From: Chitinophaga sp. sic0106
GTDB taxonomy: Bacteria > Bacteroidota > Bacteroidia > Chitinophagales > Chitinophagaceae
Length of the DNA stretch: 64,000 nucleotides
Direction: 5' to 3'
Assembly (NCBI RefSeq): GCF_019219075.1
Contig: NZ_JAHUWJ010000017.1
Span: forward strand, 62,001 to 126,000
Every line of letters begins with the position of its first letter. The stretch's first letter is position 1. Both the position numbers and the translations under genes were made by a program. Below are positions 8,738 to 16,971 of the stretch, piece by piece. Below the pieces are notes generated by a model that had not been told where the DNA came from, made no database searches, and worked only from the letters and a program-made list of their open reading frames with translations.

Positions 8738-8767
8738 TTGTATAAAATTAAAAAGATATTATATTTG
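8738..8767 (+). promoter_or_regulatory. Promoter of the small secreted protein gene
   Basis: TTG at 8738-8740, 19 bases, then TATATTTG at 8760-8767: a full match to the Bacteroidota -33/-7 arrangement. The start codon lies 30 bases further on. Confidence 0.75.
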
Positions 8768-8797
8768 AATTTTATAAATATCAATATTGATACACCT

Positions 8798-9400
8798 ATG
8801 AAAACATTACTCCTGCTGCTATCGGCCGTAGTGCTTTCCTGCACGGCCATGGCACAAACTGTGATCAAAATGCGGCCACCAGACCCGGAAGAGCCTATCA
8901 TGACCGACTCCATCACCTACGAAGGAGAAACCTCCGTGGTGATCATGAACAGGCAGTTTTTACTGGACTACATGGACATGCTGGATACCTCACTGCCTCG
9001 TCAGCAATATAGCGGCCTGGCCGTAAATCATATCTCCTTCAAGAATTTTTCCAAGGCAGATATGGCAGCTCACTTTCAGAAAGCCTATTGTTACCTGAAA
9101 GATTCTACTAATAAAGATCTCACCTATAGCACTACCAAAATGTACATGCAATGGGCAGAAGATGGCGGTATCCTCCTTCCCTACATAGAAACGATTATGG
9201 CGGATCTCCTCCAACAGGCACGCCTGAAGGTGGTGGAGAAATTTGTGAAACCACAATTGCCCGTTACTTCCTATAAGATGATTTTTGAACCCGTAAACGG
9301 CCACGATTTCCGGGTGTTCCGCCTCAACAACGGGAAACAGATTTTCCGGGAAAGCACGTTTGCTGCAGAGCAGCAGCTGGCTACTTTCTATCCGAGATAG
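8798..9400 (+). CDS. Small secreted protein of unknown function
   Basis: 200 aa from the ATG at 8798. The frame continues upstream to a TTG at 8738, but that is the promoter's TTG. A signal peptide ends at AMAQ (about residue 20). The mature part is about 180 residues with mixed alpha/beta composition, several Met and Tyr, and no motif I recognise. It is followed by a 20-bp inverted repeat. It lies divergent from prmA. Lineage-restricted periplasmic or outer-membrane-associated proteins of this kind are common in Chitinophagaceae; no function is claimed. Confidence 0.8.
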   Translation: MKTLLLLLSAVVLSCTAMAQTVIKMRPPDPEEPIMTDSITYEGETSVVIMNRQFLLDYMDMLDTSLPRQQYSGLAVNHISFKNFSKADMAAHFQKAYCYLKDSTNKDLTYSTTKMYMQWAEDGGILLPYIETIMADLLQQARLKVVEKFVKPQLPVTSYKMIFEPVNGHDFRVFRLNNGKQIFRESTFAAEQQLATFYPR

Positions 9401-9413
9401 CTCACCTCCTCAC

Positions 9414-9457
9414 AATGCAACGGGGTCCATGGCAGCAGCCATGGACCCCGTTGCATT
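9414..9457. repeat. 20-bp perfect inverted repeat
   Basis: 9414-9433 pairs with 9438-9457 around a 4-nt loop. No T-run follows on either strand. It may still act as a terminator or mRNA 3' stabiliser for the gene ending at 9400. Confidence 0.6.
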
Positions 9458-9547
9458 CACATCTGCCGAAGGCAAAAGAAAAAGTTACACCACTTGCCCT
9501 ATAAAGCAATACAGAAGGCAGACTTCCGGTCCACCAGCAAGCATAAA

Positions 9548-9575
9548 AAAAGGTCCGCTTCACAGCGGACCTTTT
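9548..9575 (-). terminator. Terminator of pnp
   Basis: A 12-bp stem (9548-9559 with 9564-9575) with loop TCAC. The minus strand continues into a T-run. It lies 24 bases beyond the pnp stop codon. Confidence 0.85.
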
Positions 9576-9598
9576 CTATTTTCAGCTTTCGCGAATTA

Positions 9599-11962
9599 TT
9601 ATTGTTCGTCGAAATAAGGCTCCTGAGGTTTCTCAGGCTCATTATTGTTGTTACGATCAAAGCCACCATTACGAGGACCACGATCTTCACGAGGGCCGCG
9701 ATCATCACGTGGACCACGACGGTCATCACGTCTGTCACCACCACCGCGACGGTCGTCACGAGGACCACGATCACGGAAACCACCGCGATCACCACGGTCG
9801 CCTCTGTCACCACGCTCTTCGCGCTCTGGCCTTTCTACATAACCTTCCGGTTTAGGCATCAGGGCTTTGCGGCTCAGTTTGAATTTACCGGTTTTAGGAT
9901 CAGTACCTGTGAGTTTTACTTTCACAACTTCACCTTCAGACAGTACACCTTCCATGGTTTCCAGGCGTTTCCAGGAAACTTCAGAGATGTGCAGCAGTCC
10001 TTGTTTACCAGGCATGAACTCCACGAATGCACCGTAAGGCATGATGGATTTCACAACTGATTCGTAGGTTTCACCTACTTCAGGAACGGCAACAATACCT
10101 TTAACCCATTTCACCGCTTTATCCAGACCTTCTTTCTGTGCAGAGAAGATGCTCACTTCACCGGTTTCACCAACTTCTTCGATGTTGATGGTAGTACCGG
10201 TTTCGCGTTGGATTTCCTGGATGATTTTACCACCTGGTCCGATCACAGCACCGATGAATTCACGATCGATGATGATTTTCTCCATACGTGGAGCGTGTGG
10301 CTTAGGTTCAGGGCGTGCAGCCGGGAATGCAGCATACATTGCATCAATGATGTGCAGACGTCCTTTGTTGGCCTGAGCCAGTGCCGAGCGCATAACATCC
10401 ATGCTAAGGCCATCTACTTTGATATCCATCTGGATACCGCAGATACCATCGCGTGTACCGGTAACTTTAAAGTCCATATCACCCAGGTGATCTTCATCAC
10501 CGAGGATATCGGTCAGTACCGCCCAAGCACCGTCAGATGCGCGGGAGATCAGACCCATTGCCACACCACTCACGTGCTTAGGCAAAGGAACACCAGCGTC
10601 CATCAGTGCCAGGGAACCAGCACAAACAGTAGCCATAGAAGAGGAACCGTTAGACTCCAGGATATCGGAAACAACCCTCACGGTGTAAGGATACTCGCTA
10701 CCTGGCATCATTTGCTTCAGGGAGCGCATAGCCAGGTTACCGTGACCAACCTCGCGGCGGCCAGGGCCACGCATAGGTTTTACCTCACCGGTAGAGAATG
10801 GAGGGAAGTTATAATGCAGAATGAATTTTACATAGTTGGAAGTAGCAGCGCTTTCGATCAGCAGCTCATCTTCCGGAGTACCCAGGGTAACAGTAGTCAG
10901 GGACTGTGTTTCACCACGGGTAAACAGGGCAGAACCGTGCGGAGAAGGCAGGATGTCAGTTTCCATAGCCAGCGGACGTACCTGATCAAGGGAACGGCCA
11001 TCCAGGCGGACTTTCTCATCCAGGATCATGTTACGGATCACTTCTTTTTCCAGATCGTGCAGGTATTTACCTACCAGTGGTGCGTCTTCATCAGGCAATT
11101 CTTCGCCGAGGAATTCCACCAGCTCATTACCAATCTGTTTGAAAGCATCAGAACGATCGTGCTTTGCAGAAGCAGATTTAGCAACCTGATAGATCTTATC
11201 TTTCGCAAAACCTGCGATTTTTGCTTTCAGCTCGTCGTTCTGGTGAGGTTTGGTATACTCACGTTTGCCGGTTACGCCTTTCAGCTGCGCCAGCTCCTGT
11301 TGAGCCTTAACCTGAACTTTGATAGCAGCATGTGCTGCCTCAATAGCATTGATCAGGTCCTCTTCCTGACACTCCTTACTTTCACCTTCCACCATCATGA
11401 TGTTCTTGTCGGTGGCGCCGATGATGAAGTCCATATCAGCAGTAGCAAGAGGAGTACGGTTTGGATTGATCACATATTTACCATCGATACGGGCAACACG
11501 TACCTCAGAAATGATTTCCTGAATAGGCACGTCAGAAACGGCCAAGGCAGCAGATGCAGCTAAACAGGCCAGCGCATCAGGCATTACTTCAGGATCAGAG
11601 GAAACAAGTGTTACAAGTACCTGTACTTCGCATAAATAATCATCGGGGAACAAAGGGCGCAATGCGCGGTCGATCAAGCGGGAGATCAGCACCTCTGAAT
11701 CGGAGAGACGGCCTTCACGTTTGAAGAAAGAACCTGGAATACGGCCTGCGGAAGCAAATTTCTCCTGGTAGTCAACAGTCAAAGGGAAAAACGATTGGCC
11801 CGGTTTAGGCTCCTTGTTAGCTACCACGGTAGCCAGCAGGATACAATCACCCAGACGCACCGTAACCGAACCGTCAGCCTGGCGGGCCATCTTGCCGGTT
11901 TCGATGGTCACTATACGACCGTCTCCTATATCGAATTTCACTGAAATAGGTGTCAGATTCAT
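9599..11962 (-). CDS. pnp: Polyribonucleotide nucleotidyltransferase with basic RGD-rich tail
   Basis: 787 aa, longer than the roughly 700 of the family. Two RNase PH domains with the alpha-helical linker are followed by a KH domain (about 560-625, with IGPGGK) and an S1 domain (about 630-700). The enzyme degrades RNA 3'-5' by phosphorolysis and can add tails. The last 73 residues are a low-complexity tail dominated by Arg, Gly and Asp (repeated RGD and RGPRDD), then Asn- and Pro-rich, which should be disordered and may add RNA contacts. It lies 129 bp downstream of rpsO, the classic rpsO-pnp order, with a terminator between. An 8-bp stem (11987-11994 with 12015-12022) sits in its leader. Confidence 0.98.
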   Translation of the reverse strand: MNLTPISVKFDIGDGRIVTIETGKMARQADGSVTVRLGDCILLATVVANKEPKPGQSFFPLTVDYQEKFASAGRIPGSFFKREGRLSDSEVLISRLIDRALRPLFPDDYLCEVQVLVTLVSSDPEVMPDALACLAASAALAVSDVPIQEIISEVRVARIDGKYVINPNRTPLATADMDFIIGATDKNIMMVEGESKECQEEDLINAIEAAHAAIKVQVKAQQELAQLKGVTGKREYTKPHQNDELKAKIAGFAKDKIYQVAKSASAKHDRSDAFKQIGNELVEFLGEELPDEDAPLVGKYLHDLEKEVIRNMILDEKVRLDGRSLDQVRPLAMETDILPSPHGSALFTRGETQSLTTVTLGTPEDELLIESAATSNYVKFILHYNFPPFSTGEVKPMRGPGRREVGHGNLAMRSLKQMMPGSEYPYTVRVVSDILESNGSSSMATVCAGSLALMDAGVPLPKHVSGVAMGLISRASDGAWAVLTDILGDEDHLGDMDFKVTGTRDGICGIQMDIKVDGLSMDVMRSALAQANKGRLHIIDAMYAAFPAARPEPKPHAPRMEKIIIDREFIGAVIGPGGKIIQEIQRETGTTINIEEVGETGEVSIFSAQKEGLDKAVKWVKGIVAVPEVGETYESVVKSIMPYGAFVEFMPGKQGLLHISEVSWKRLETMEGVLSEGEVVKVKLTGTDPKTGKFKLSRKALMPKPEGYVERPEREERGDRGDRGDRGGFRDRGPRDDRRGGGDRRDDRRGPRDDRGPREDRGPRNGGFDRNNNNEPEKPQEPYFDEQ

Positions 11963-12044
11963 AAATTAGTGAGGATTAAGAATAACGTTGTTCCCTTATA
12001 GACAATCAGTTAGCGGAACAACAAAACGTATACATACAAAAAAA

Positions 12045-12072
12045 CTATTCCCAACCAGAGAGTTGGGAATAG
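12045..12072 (-). terminator. Terminator between rpsO and pnp
   Basis: An 11-bp stem (12045-12055 with 12062-12072) with a 6-nt loop is followed on the minus strand by seven T residues (12038-12044). It should end most rpsO transcripts; pnp may be read by leakage or from its own promoter. Confidence 0.85.
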
Positions 12073-12091
12073 CGCTATAATAAAGTCATGG

Positions 12092-12364
12092 TTATTTTCT
12101 GATACCTAACTTCTCGATCAGGGCACGGTAGCCGCTGAGGTTAGTTTTAGAAAGGTAAGAAAGTAAACGCTTTCTCTGACCTACCATTTTCATCAGACCA
12201 CGGTGGGTTGAGAAATCTTTTTTGTTTTGTTTCAGGTGACCGGAAATGCTGTTGATACGCTCAGTCAGCAGTGCAATTTGCGCTTCTACAGAGCCTGTAT
12301 TTTTCTCGCTTCCACCAAATTCCTTGAAAATATTGGCTTTCTTTTCAACAGTTAAGTAAGACAT
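12092..12364 (-). CDS. rpsO: 30S ribosomal protein S15
   Basis: 90 aa from the ATG at 12362-12364. The open frame extends further upstream, but that part would include the promoter and does not resemble S15. The sequence has the usual S15 features: GSVEAQIALLTERI helix, GHLKQNKKDFSTHRGL and the C-terminal RKRLLSYL segment that binds the central domain of 16S rRNA. Length is normal. Transcribed from a well-formed promoter at 12416-12446, with a leader of about 47 bases, and linked to pnp downstream. Confidence 0.98.
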   Translation of the reverse strand: MSYLTVEKKANIFKEFGGSEKNTGSVEAQIALLTERINSISGHLKQNKKDFSTHRGLMKMVGQRKRLLSYLSKTNLSGYRALIEKLGIRK

Positions 12365-12415
12365 CTTGAATAATAATAAGTAATAATAATGTTTTTTGTC
12401 GCTATTTTTCCGGTG

Positions 12416-12446
12416 CAAAGGTAATTAGAAAAATATGAATTACCAA
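12416..12446 (-). promoter_or_regulatory. Promoter of rpsO
   Basis: On the minus strand, TTG (12444-12446), 20 bases, then TACCTTTG (12416-12423). A full Bacteroidota-type promoter. Confidence 0.8.
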
Positions 12447-12572
12447 TTTGCAGGGAATATATAATTGTTTCAGAGCTATTTAATTGCATAAAGAGTTCTG
12501 ATTCAATTATTTCGGTGAAATGTGGTGCAAAAATAGTAAAATTAACTGAATACACCACTATTTAAGATCTGT

Positions 12573-13268
12573 TTAAGAAGAGAAATTCACCGCCGCATTG
12601 TCCGTCACATGACCATTTTCGGTACGCAACACCCTGGACGGAAATTTCTGTAACACGATATAATCGTGCGTAGCCATCACAATCGCCGTACCCTCCCGGC
12701 AAATGCGGAACAACAGCTGCATAATACCATCCGAAGTTTCAGGGTCCAGGTTACCGGTAGGCTCATCTGCCAGGATCAACCGGGGCGAATTCAGCATAGC
12801 ACGGGCAATATCCACACGCTGCTGCTCCCCGCCACTCAGCTCATAAGGCATCTTAAACCCTTTGGTCCCCAATCCTACCTTATCCAGCACATCCGTAATT
12901 TTATCTTCTATCTGCTTGTTATCCTGCCAGCCGGTAGCCCGCAGTGCAAACTTCAGGTTGTCGTGCACATTCCGGTCCGTCAGCAACTGAAAATCCTGGA
13001 AAACTACCCCCAAGTTACGACGCAGGTAAGGTACCTTCTTCCAGTCCATCTTCTTCAAATCAAACCCAACGACCTGACCCGTACCATCTTTCAATGGCAG
13101 ATCTCCATATAATGTTTTCAGTAAACTGGATTTTCCCGTACCCGTTTTTCCAATCAGATACACAAACTCCCCCTTGTTTACGGTAATATTCACATCAGAT
13201 AATATCAGCGAGTTACCCTGATATATACTTGCATTCGTCAGTTGTATAATTGGCTGTTCGGGCGTCAT
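12573..13268 (-). CDS. ftsE: FtsE-like ABC transporter ATP-binding protein
   Basis: 231 aa, a single nucleotide-binding domain: Walker A GKTGTGKSS (40-48), Q-loop VFQD (89-92), signature LSGGEQQ (144-150), Walker B LILADEP (164-170) and the H-loop THD near 200. The closeness to FtsE is in length and in the YLRRNLGVVFQDFQLL region. FtsE works with the membrane protein FtsX to control cell-wall hydrolases during division. No ftsX adjoins it, which is common in Bacteroidota; a related LolD/MacB-type role cannot be fully excluded. Transcribed alone, divergent from the BlaI gene. Confidence 0.88.
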   Translation of the reverse strand: MTPEQPIIQLTNASIYQGNSLILSDVNITVNKGEFVYLIGKTGTGKSSLLKTLYGDLPLKDGTGQVVGFDLKKMDWKKVPYLRRNLGVVFQDFQLLTDRNVHDNLKFALRATGWQDNKQIEDKITDVLDKVGLGTKGFKMPYELSGGEQQRVDIARAMLNSPRLILADEPTGNLDPETSDGIMQLLFRICREGTAIVMATHDYIVLQKFPSRVLRTENGHVTDNAAVNFSS

Positions 13269-13435
13269 GTAAGAATTTCGTTTAGTTCTAGCTAGTTACG
13301 AACAAAAATAACTATTTAGGGGATAACTTCTTGTTATATATAAGAATAATTACCAACCCGGTACTAACGCGTCCACCCACCATTTTTTGCTTTTTATCTC
13401 CCAAAACTCCCCTTTTCTCCCAATTTCATCTATTT

Positions 13436-13500
13436 AACTAAAAAATTAGTTTAAAAACTAAGGAAATAGTTGATTAACTAAAAACTTAGTTTTAACTTTA
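13436..13500 (+). promoter_or_regulatory. Triple operator overlapping the BlaI-operon promoter
   Basis: Three 16-bp sites of the form AACTA-N6-TAGTT begin at 13436, 13456 and 13476, exactly 20 bases apart. The promoter TTG is at 13470-13472 (overlapping the end of site 2) and TAACTTTA, a near match to TAnnTTTG, is at 13493-13500, 20 bases later. Site 3 fills the spacer. This is what is expected for autorepression by a BlaI-type dimer. Confidence 0.8.
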
Positions 13501-13524
13501 GTTCAGCATAGAAAACAATAGATC

Positions 13525-13896
13525 ATGAAAGCACTTACCAAAGCGGAAGAACAAATTATGATGGCCCTCTGGCAAACCGGACCGGCATTCGTTAAAGACC
13601 TGATAGAAGCCATGCCGGAGCCCAAGCCACACTATAACACGGTATCTACCCTCATTAAAATATTGGTAGAAAAAGGATTTGTGGACTTCAACGTGTTTGG
13701 GAAGTCGCACCAGTATTACGCCACTATCTCCCGGGAAGAATACAGTCACAAAACCGTGAGTAACCTGGTCAAAGGCTATTTCGAAGGCTCGTTCAGCAAC
13801 CTGGTTTCCTTCTTCATAAAAGAAAAAGACATCAGCGTTAATGAACTGGAAAGCCTGGTTCAAAAAATTAAAGACGCCCAAAATCAGCCCAAATGA
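13525..13896 (+). CDS. blaI: BlaI/MecI/CopY-family transcriptional repressor
   Basis: 123 aa. The N-terminal winged helix (about 1-75; LTKAEEQIMMALW, then HYNTVSTLIKILVEKGFV for the recognition helix and wing) and a short C-terminal dimerisation helix match the BlaI/MecI family. In this family the repressor is cleaved or released when the partner sensor protease is activated. The stop codon overlaps the start of the M56 gene in ATGA, so the two are translationally coupled. Three matching operators lie upstream. In Bacteroidota these pairs are not necessarily linked to beta-lactamase; no beta-lactamase gene is nearby. Confidence 0.93.
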   Translation: MKALTKAEEQIMMALWQTGPAFVKDLIEAMPEPKPHYNTVSTLIKILVEKGFVDFNVFGKSHQYYATISREEYSHKTVSNLVKGYFEGSFSNLVSFFIKEKDISVNELESLVQKIKDAQNQPK

Positions 13897-15563
13897 TACT
13901 ACTTTCCTATCTGATCAAAGTAATTATCTGCTCAGGCATCCTGTTCGGTTATTACCTGGCAGCCTTACGCAACAAGCGTTTCCACCAGTGGAACCGTTAT
14001 TATCTGTTACTACTGCCGGTAATTTCTCTCCTGATCCCATTGCTAAAAATTCCTTTATCTGTTTCGGGAGATGATAATTCTATCGTGTACGCCTACACGT
14101 ACCGGGCAGTAGAAATCAGGCAGCAAATCGAAAGCAATAGTTTTCCCTTTACGCTGCCCGACTTCCTGACGGTAGCCTACAGTGCGATTGCCTTCCTGCT
14201 GCTGGCCAAACTCACGTTTATCTGCTTTCGCATCCTGCGACTCACCCGCACCAATCCCAGCGAAACAGTAAAAAACTATACGCTTGTGGCCCTGGAAAAA
14301 CCGGGGAGCCCCTTCTCTTTCCTGTCCTACATCTTCTGGAGCAAAACCACGCCCCTACACGATGAACAGGGCAGCCAGATGCTGCGCCACGAGATCGTAC
14401 ACGTCCGGCAAAAACATACGTTCGATAAACTCTACCTCCGCGTTGTTTGCAGTCTGGGATGGATCAACCCCTTCTTCCATCTCTGTGCCCGGGAGTTGTC
14501 GCTCGTACATGAATTCATTGCAGATAAACACGCTGCCGGTAAAGAAATAGCAGGATATGCCACTACCATACTGCAATCCGCCTTTCATAGCCGACAGTTT
14601 TCCATAACAAACGATTTTTTTTATCCGCCAATCAAAAGACGTATTCTTATGCTCACAAACTTCCACAACGACCGCTTTTCCTACCTGCGCCGCATTATGG
14701 TATTACCCGTATCCGGCCTGATTTTCTGCTCCTTTGCCTTTGCTGTTTCCGGCAATTCGAACGCCATTCCGGTTGCCGAAACAGTAATCAAATCATTATC
14801 TGCAGACACCTCGCAGCCCGTGTTTACCAAGGTAGAGGTGAAACCGGAATTCCCCGGTGGCGACGCTGCACTTAACCAATTCCTCGCAAAAAACATCCGG
14901 TATCCGAAAGAAGCCGTACAAGACAAGGTTAGCGGAATGGTTATGGTTAGATTTATCGTAACATCCACCGGCAAAATCACCAATGTGGCCGCCTCACCCA
15001 TATATCCCAAACATGGTGCAGGCCTGGAAGAAGAAGCGATTAGAGTAATAAAAGCCATGCCCGATTGGAAACCGGGAAGGCAAAAAGGTATCCCCGTAAA
15101 CGTAGAGTTCCAGTTGCCTGTGAGGTTCATGCTTGCAGGGTCCAATAAAAACCAGGGAACAGTTTATGGTATAGTGGATACGCAACCGAGCTTTAAAGGT
15201 GGGACAGACGCACTCATGGACTATCTGTATGCCAACATTAAGTATCCTGAAGCAGCGGTGAAAAATAACATCAGCGGCACTGTCTTCCTGCAATTCGTTA
15301 TTGAGCCAGATGGTAAGGTGGCCAATGTTCAATCCGACATAAAAAACATAGGTTATGGATTGGAGGAAGAAGCCATCAGGGTTGTACGCCATATGCCTGA
15401 CTGGATACCTGGCGTTCATAAGGGGAAAAAAGTACGTGTTCAGTGCGTATTGCCTGTGCTTTTCAAATTGGATACAAACAAAACATCCGGCAAAACAGCA
15501 GCCATACTCTCTCCGCTCAAGACCATGCGTGGTATTGGATTTGGAGCAGAAAAAGACTGCTAG
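13893..15563 (+). CDS. M56 (BlaR1-type) membrane metalloprotease with two TonB C-terminal domains
   Basis: 556 aa. Membrane helices near 1-20, 37-52 and 93-115 precede the zinc site HEIVH (166-170), with a further HEFIAD at 206-211 as candidate third ligand. Another hydrophobic span lies near 268-285. The periplasmic part has two tandem TonB-C-like domains, about 316-417 and 430-535. Each has the PxFxGG, YP-x-x-A, GxVxVxFxI and GLEEEAIRVxxxMPDWxPG hallmarks. In BlaR1 the protease is activated by a penicillin-binding sensor; here the sensor is replaced by TonB-type domains, which in TonB itself contact outer-membrane receptors. It overlaps the repressor gene by 4 bp. Confidence 0.9.
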   Translation: MILLSYLIKVIICSGILFGYYLAALRNKRFHQWNRYYLLLLPVISLLIPLLKIPLSVSGDDNSIVYAYTYRAVEIRQQIESNSFPFTLPDFLTVAYSAIAFLLLAKLTFICFRILRLTRTNPSETVKNYTLVALEKPGSPFSFLSYIFWSKTTPLHDEQGSQMLRHEIVHVRQKHTFDKLYLRVVCSLGWINPFFHLCARELSLVHEFIADKHAAGKEIAGYATTILQSAFHSRQFSITNDFFYPPIKRRILMLTNFHNDRFSYLRRIMVLPVSGLIFCSFAFAVSGNSNAIPVAETVIKSLSADTSQPVFTKVEVKPEFPGGDAALNQFLAKNIRYPKEAVQDKVSGMVMVRFIVTSTGKITNVAASPIYPKHGAGLEEEAIRVIKAMPDWKPGRQKGIPVNVEFQLPVRFMLAGSNKNQGTVYGIVDTQPSFKGGTDALMDYLYANIKYPEAAVKNNISGTVFLQFVIEPDGKVANVQSDIKNIGYGLEEEAIRVVRHMPDWIPGVHKGKKVRVQCVLPVLFKLDTNKTSGKTAAILSPLKTMRGIGFGAEKDC

Positions 15564-15599
15564 ATGTAAATAATACAACACTAAAATTCACACCAAGCA

Positions 15600-15629
15600 A
15601 AAGGCCGGTCTCATCTGAGGCCGGCCTTT
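15600..15629. terminator. Bidirectional terminator between the M56 gene and purM
   Basis: A 9-bp GC-rich stem (15600-15608 with 15621-15629) plus an inner CTC/GAG pairing. Runs of only three to four T follow on each strand, so strength is uncertain. Confidence 0.65.
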
Positions 15630-15651
15630 GCATTACTTCTAAACAACACAA

Positions 15652-16830
15652 CTAATTATAAATATAAGTGCCTGAAGGCGCTTTGACGGTTACTTGTTTT
15701 TTCTCAGCGGCTTCTACGCGGCCAATGACTTGTGCATCGATGTTAAAGCTTTTGCTGATTGCGATGATATCCGCAGCAATCGCTTCAGGTACGTAGAGCT
15801 CCATACGGTGGCCCATGTTAAACACCTGGTACATTTCCTTCCAGGAGGTGCCAGATTGTTCCTGGATCAGGCTGAACAGCGGAGGAACCGGGAACAGGTT
15901 ATCCTTGATCACATGCAGGTTCTCGATAAAGTGCAGCACTTTGGTTTGCGCACCACCACTGCAATGTACCATTCCGTGTACCTGCGGGCGGAACTGTTCC
16001 AGTACTTTCTTGATCACCGGTGCGTAGGTGCGTGTAGGTGATAATACCAGCTTACCCGCATCCACCTGTCCGAAGCCAGGGATATCGATTTTATCAGTAA
16101 GCGCTTTGTTACCGCTGAAGATCAGTTCATACGGAATACCCGGATCATAGCTCTCCGCGTATTTCTCCGCAATAGCTTTATGAAATACGTCGTGACGGGC
16201 GCTGGTAAGACCGTTGCTGCCCATACCGCCGTTATAGCTGTTTTCGTAGGTAGCCTGGCCGTATGATGCCAGTCCAACCACTACATCACCTGCCTGGATA
16301 CGATCGTTTGAAATTACGTCTTCGCGTTTCATGCGGCAGGTAACGGTAGAATCCACGATGATGGTTCGTACGAGGTCGCCCACATCCGCGGTTTCACCTC
16401 CGGTGGAGTAGATGGAGATGCCATGGCTGCGCAGCTCTGCCAGAATTTCTTCTGTACCATTGATAATAGCTGCGATTACTTCTCCCGGCAACAGTTGTTT
16501 ATTACGGCCAATGGTGGATGACAGGAGGATATTATCTGTGGCGCCCACGCAAAGGAGGTCGTCCATATTCATAATGATCGCATCCTGCGCAATGCCTCTC
16601 CATACACTGATATCGCCGGTTTCTTTCCAGTAAACGTAAGCCAGACTGGACTTGGTTCCCGCTCCGTCTGCGTGCATGATATTGCAGTAGGTTTCGTCGC
16701 CACCGAGGATATCGGGCACTATTTTACAGAAAGCTTTCGGGAAAAGACCCTTATCAATGTTTTTAATGGCGTTGTGCACATCTTCCTTGCCTGCGGAAAC
16801 ACCACGTTTGGCGTAAATATTCTGATCCAC
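15652..16830 (-). CDS. purM: Phosphoribosylformylglycinamidine cyclo-ligase (AIR synthase)
   Basis: 392 aa, of the longer Bacteroidota type (E. coli enzyme about 345). It forms aminoimidazole ribotide from FGAM and ATP in purine synthesis. The AIR synthase N-terminal domain shows DGAGTKSSLAY for ATP/Mg binding and STGGETADVGD. The C-terminal domain follows with ALTDKIDIPGFG and FNMGHRMELYV. The start is GTG at 16828-16830: an in-frame TAA lies three codons upstream and no ATG precedes it. TACTTTTG on the minus strand at 16893-16900 may be its -7 box. It diverges from ribF and no other pur gene is nearby. Confidence 0.93.
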   Translation of the reverse strand: MDQNIYAKRGVSAGKEDVHNAIKNIDKGLFPKAFCKIVPDILGGDETYCNIMHADGAGTKSSLAYVYWKETGDISVWRGIAQDAIIMNMDDLLCVGATDNILLSSTIGRNKQLLPGEVIAAIINGTEEILAELRSHGISIYSTGGETADVGDLVRTIIVDSTVTCRMKREDVISNDRIQAGDVVVGLASYGQATYENSYNGGMGSNGLTSARHDVFHKAIAEKYAESYDPGIPYELIFSGNKALTDKIDIPGFGQVDAGKLVLSPTRTYAPVIKKVLEQFRPQVHGMVHCSGGAQTKVLHFIENLHVIKDNLFPVPPLFSLIQEQSGTSWKEMYQVFNMGHRMELYVPEAIAADIIAISKSFNIDAQVIGRVEAAEKKQVTVKAPSGTYIYN

Positions 16831-16933
16831 CTGGAATTAGAGATTTAGTAATTTAGAGATCCGGGAAATCGCTTAGTATTTCCTTCTGGCTGCAAAAGTA
16901 ACAGATTCCGCGCAGAATGCACGGCGAATGTGT

Positions 16934-16941
16934 TAGATTTG
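16934..16941 (+). promoter_or_regulatory. Candidate -7 element of ribF
   Basis: TAGATTTG lies 30 bases before the ribF ATG. No TTG at normal spacing is evident. No FMN riboswitch is seen in the short leader. Confidence 0.4.
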
Positions 16942-16971
16942 CGTGGCGTTTTTTGATTGTTATAGAAATTT

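Noticed and set aside
10208..11563. 451-codon open frame on the plus strand
   Set aside because: It lies wholly antisense to pnp, whose translation is unmistakable; its composition is that of a shadow frame.
13525..15563. Beta-lactam resistance operon
   Set aside because: The BlaI/M56 pair is present, but no beta-lactamase or penicillin-binding sensor domain is nearby, so resistance is not supported.
16831..16971. FMN riboswitch before ribF
   Set aside because: The leader after the likely -7 box is under 30 bases, too short for the aptamer.
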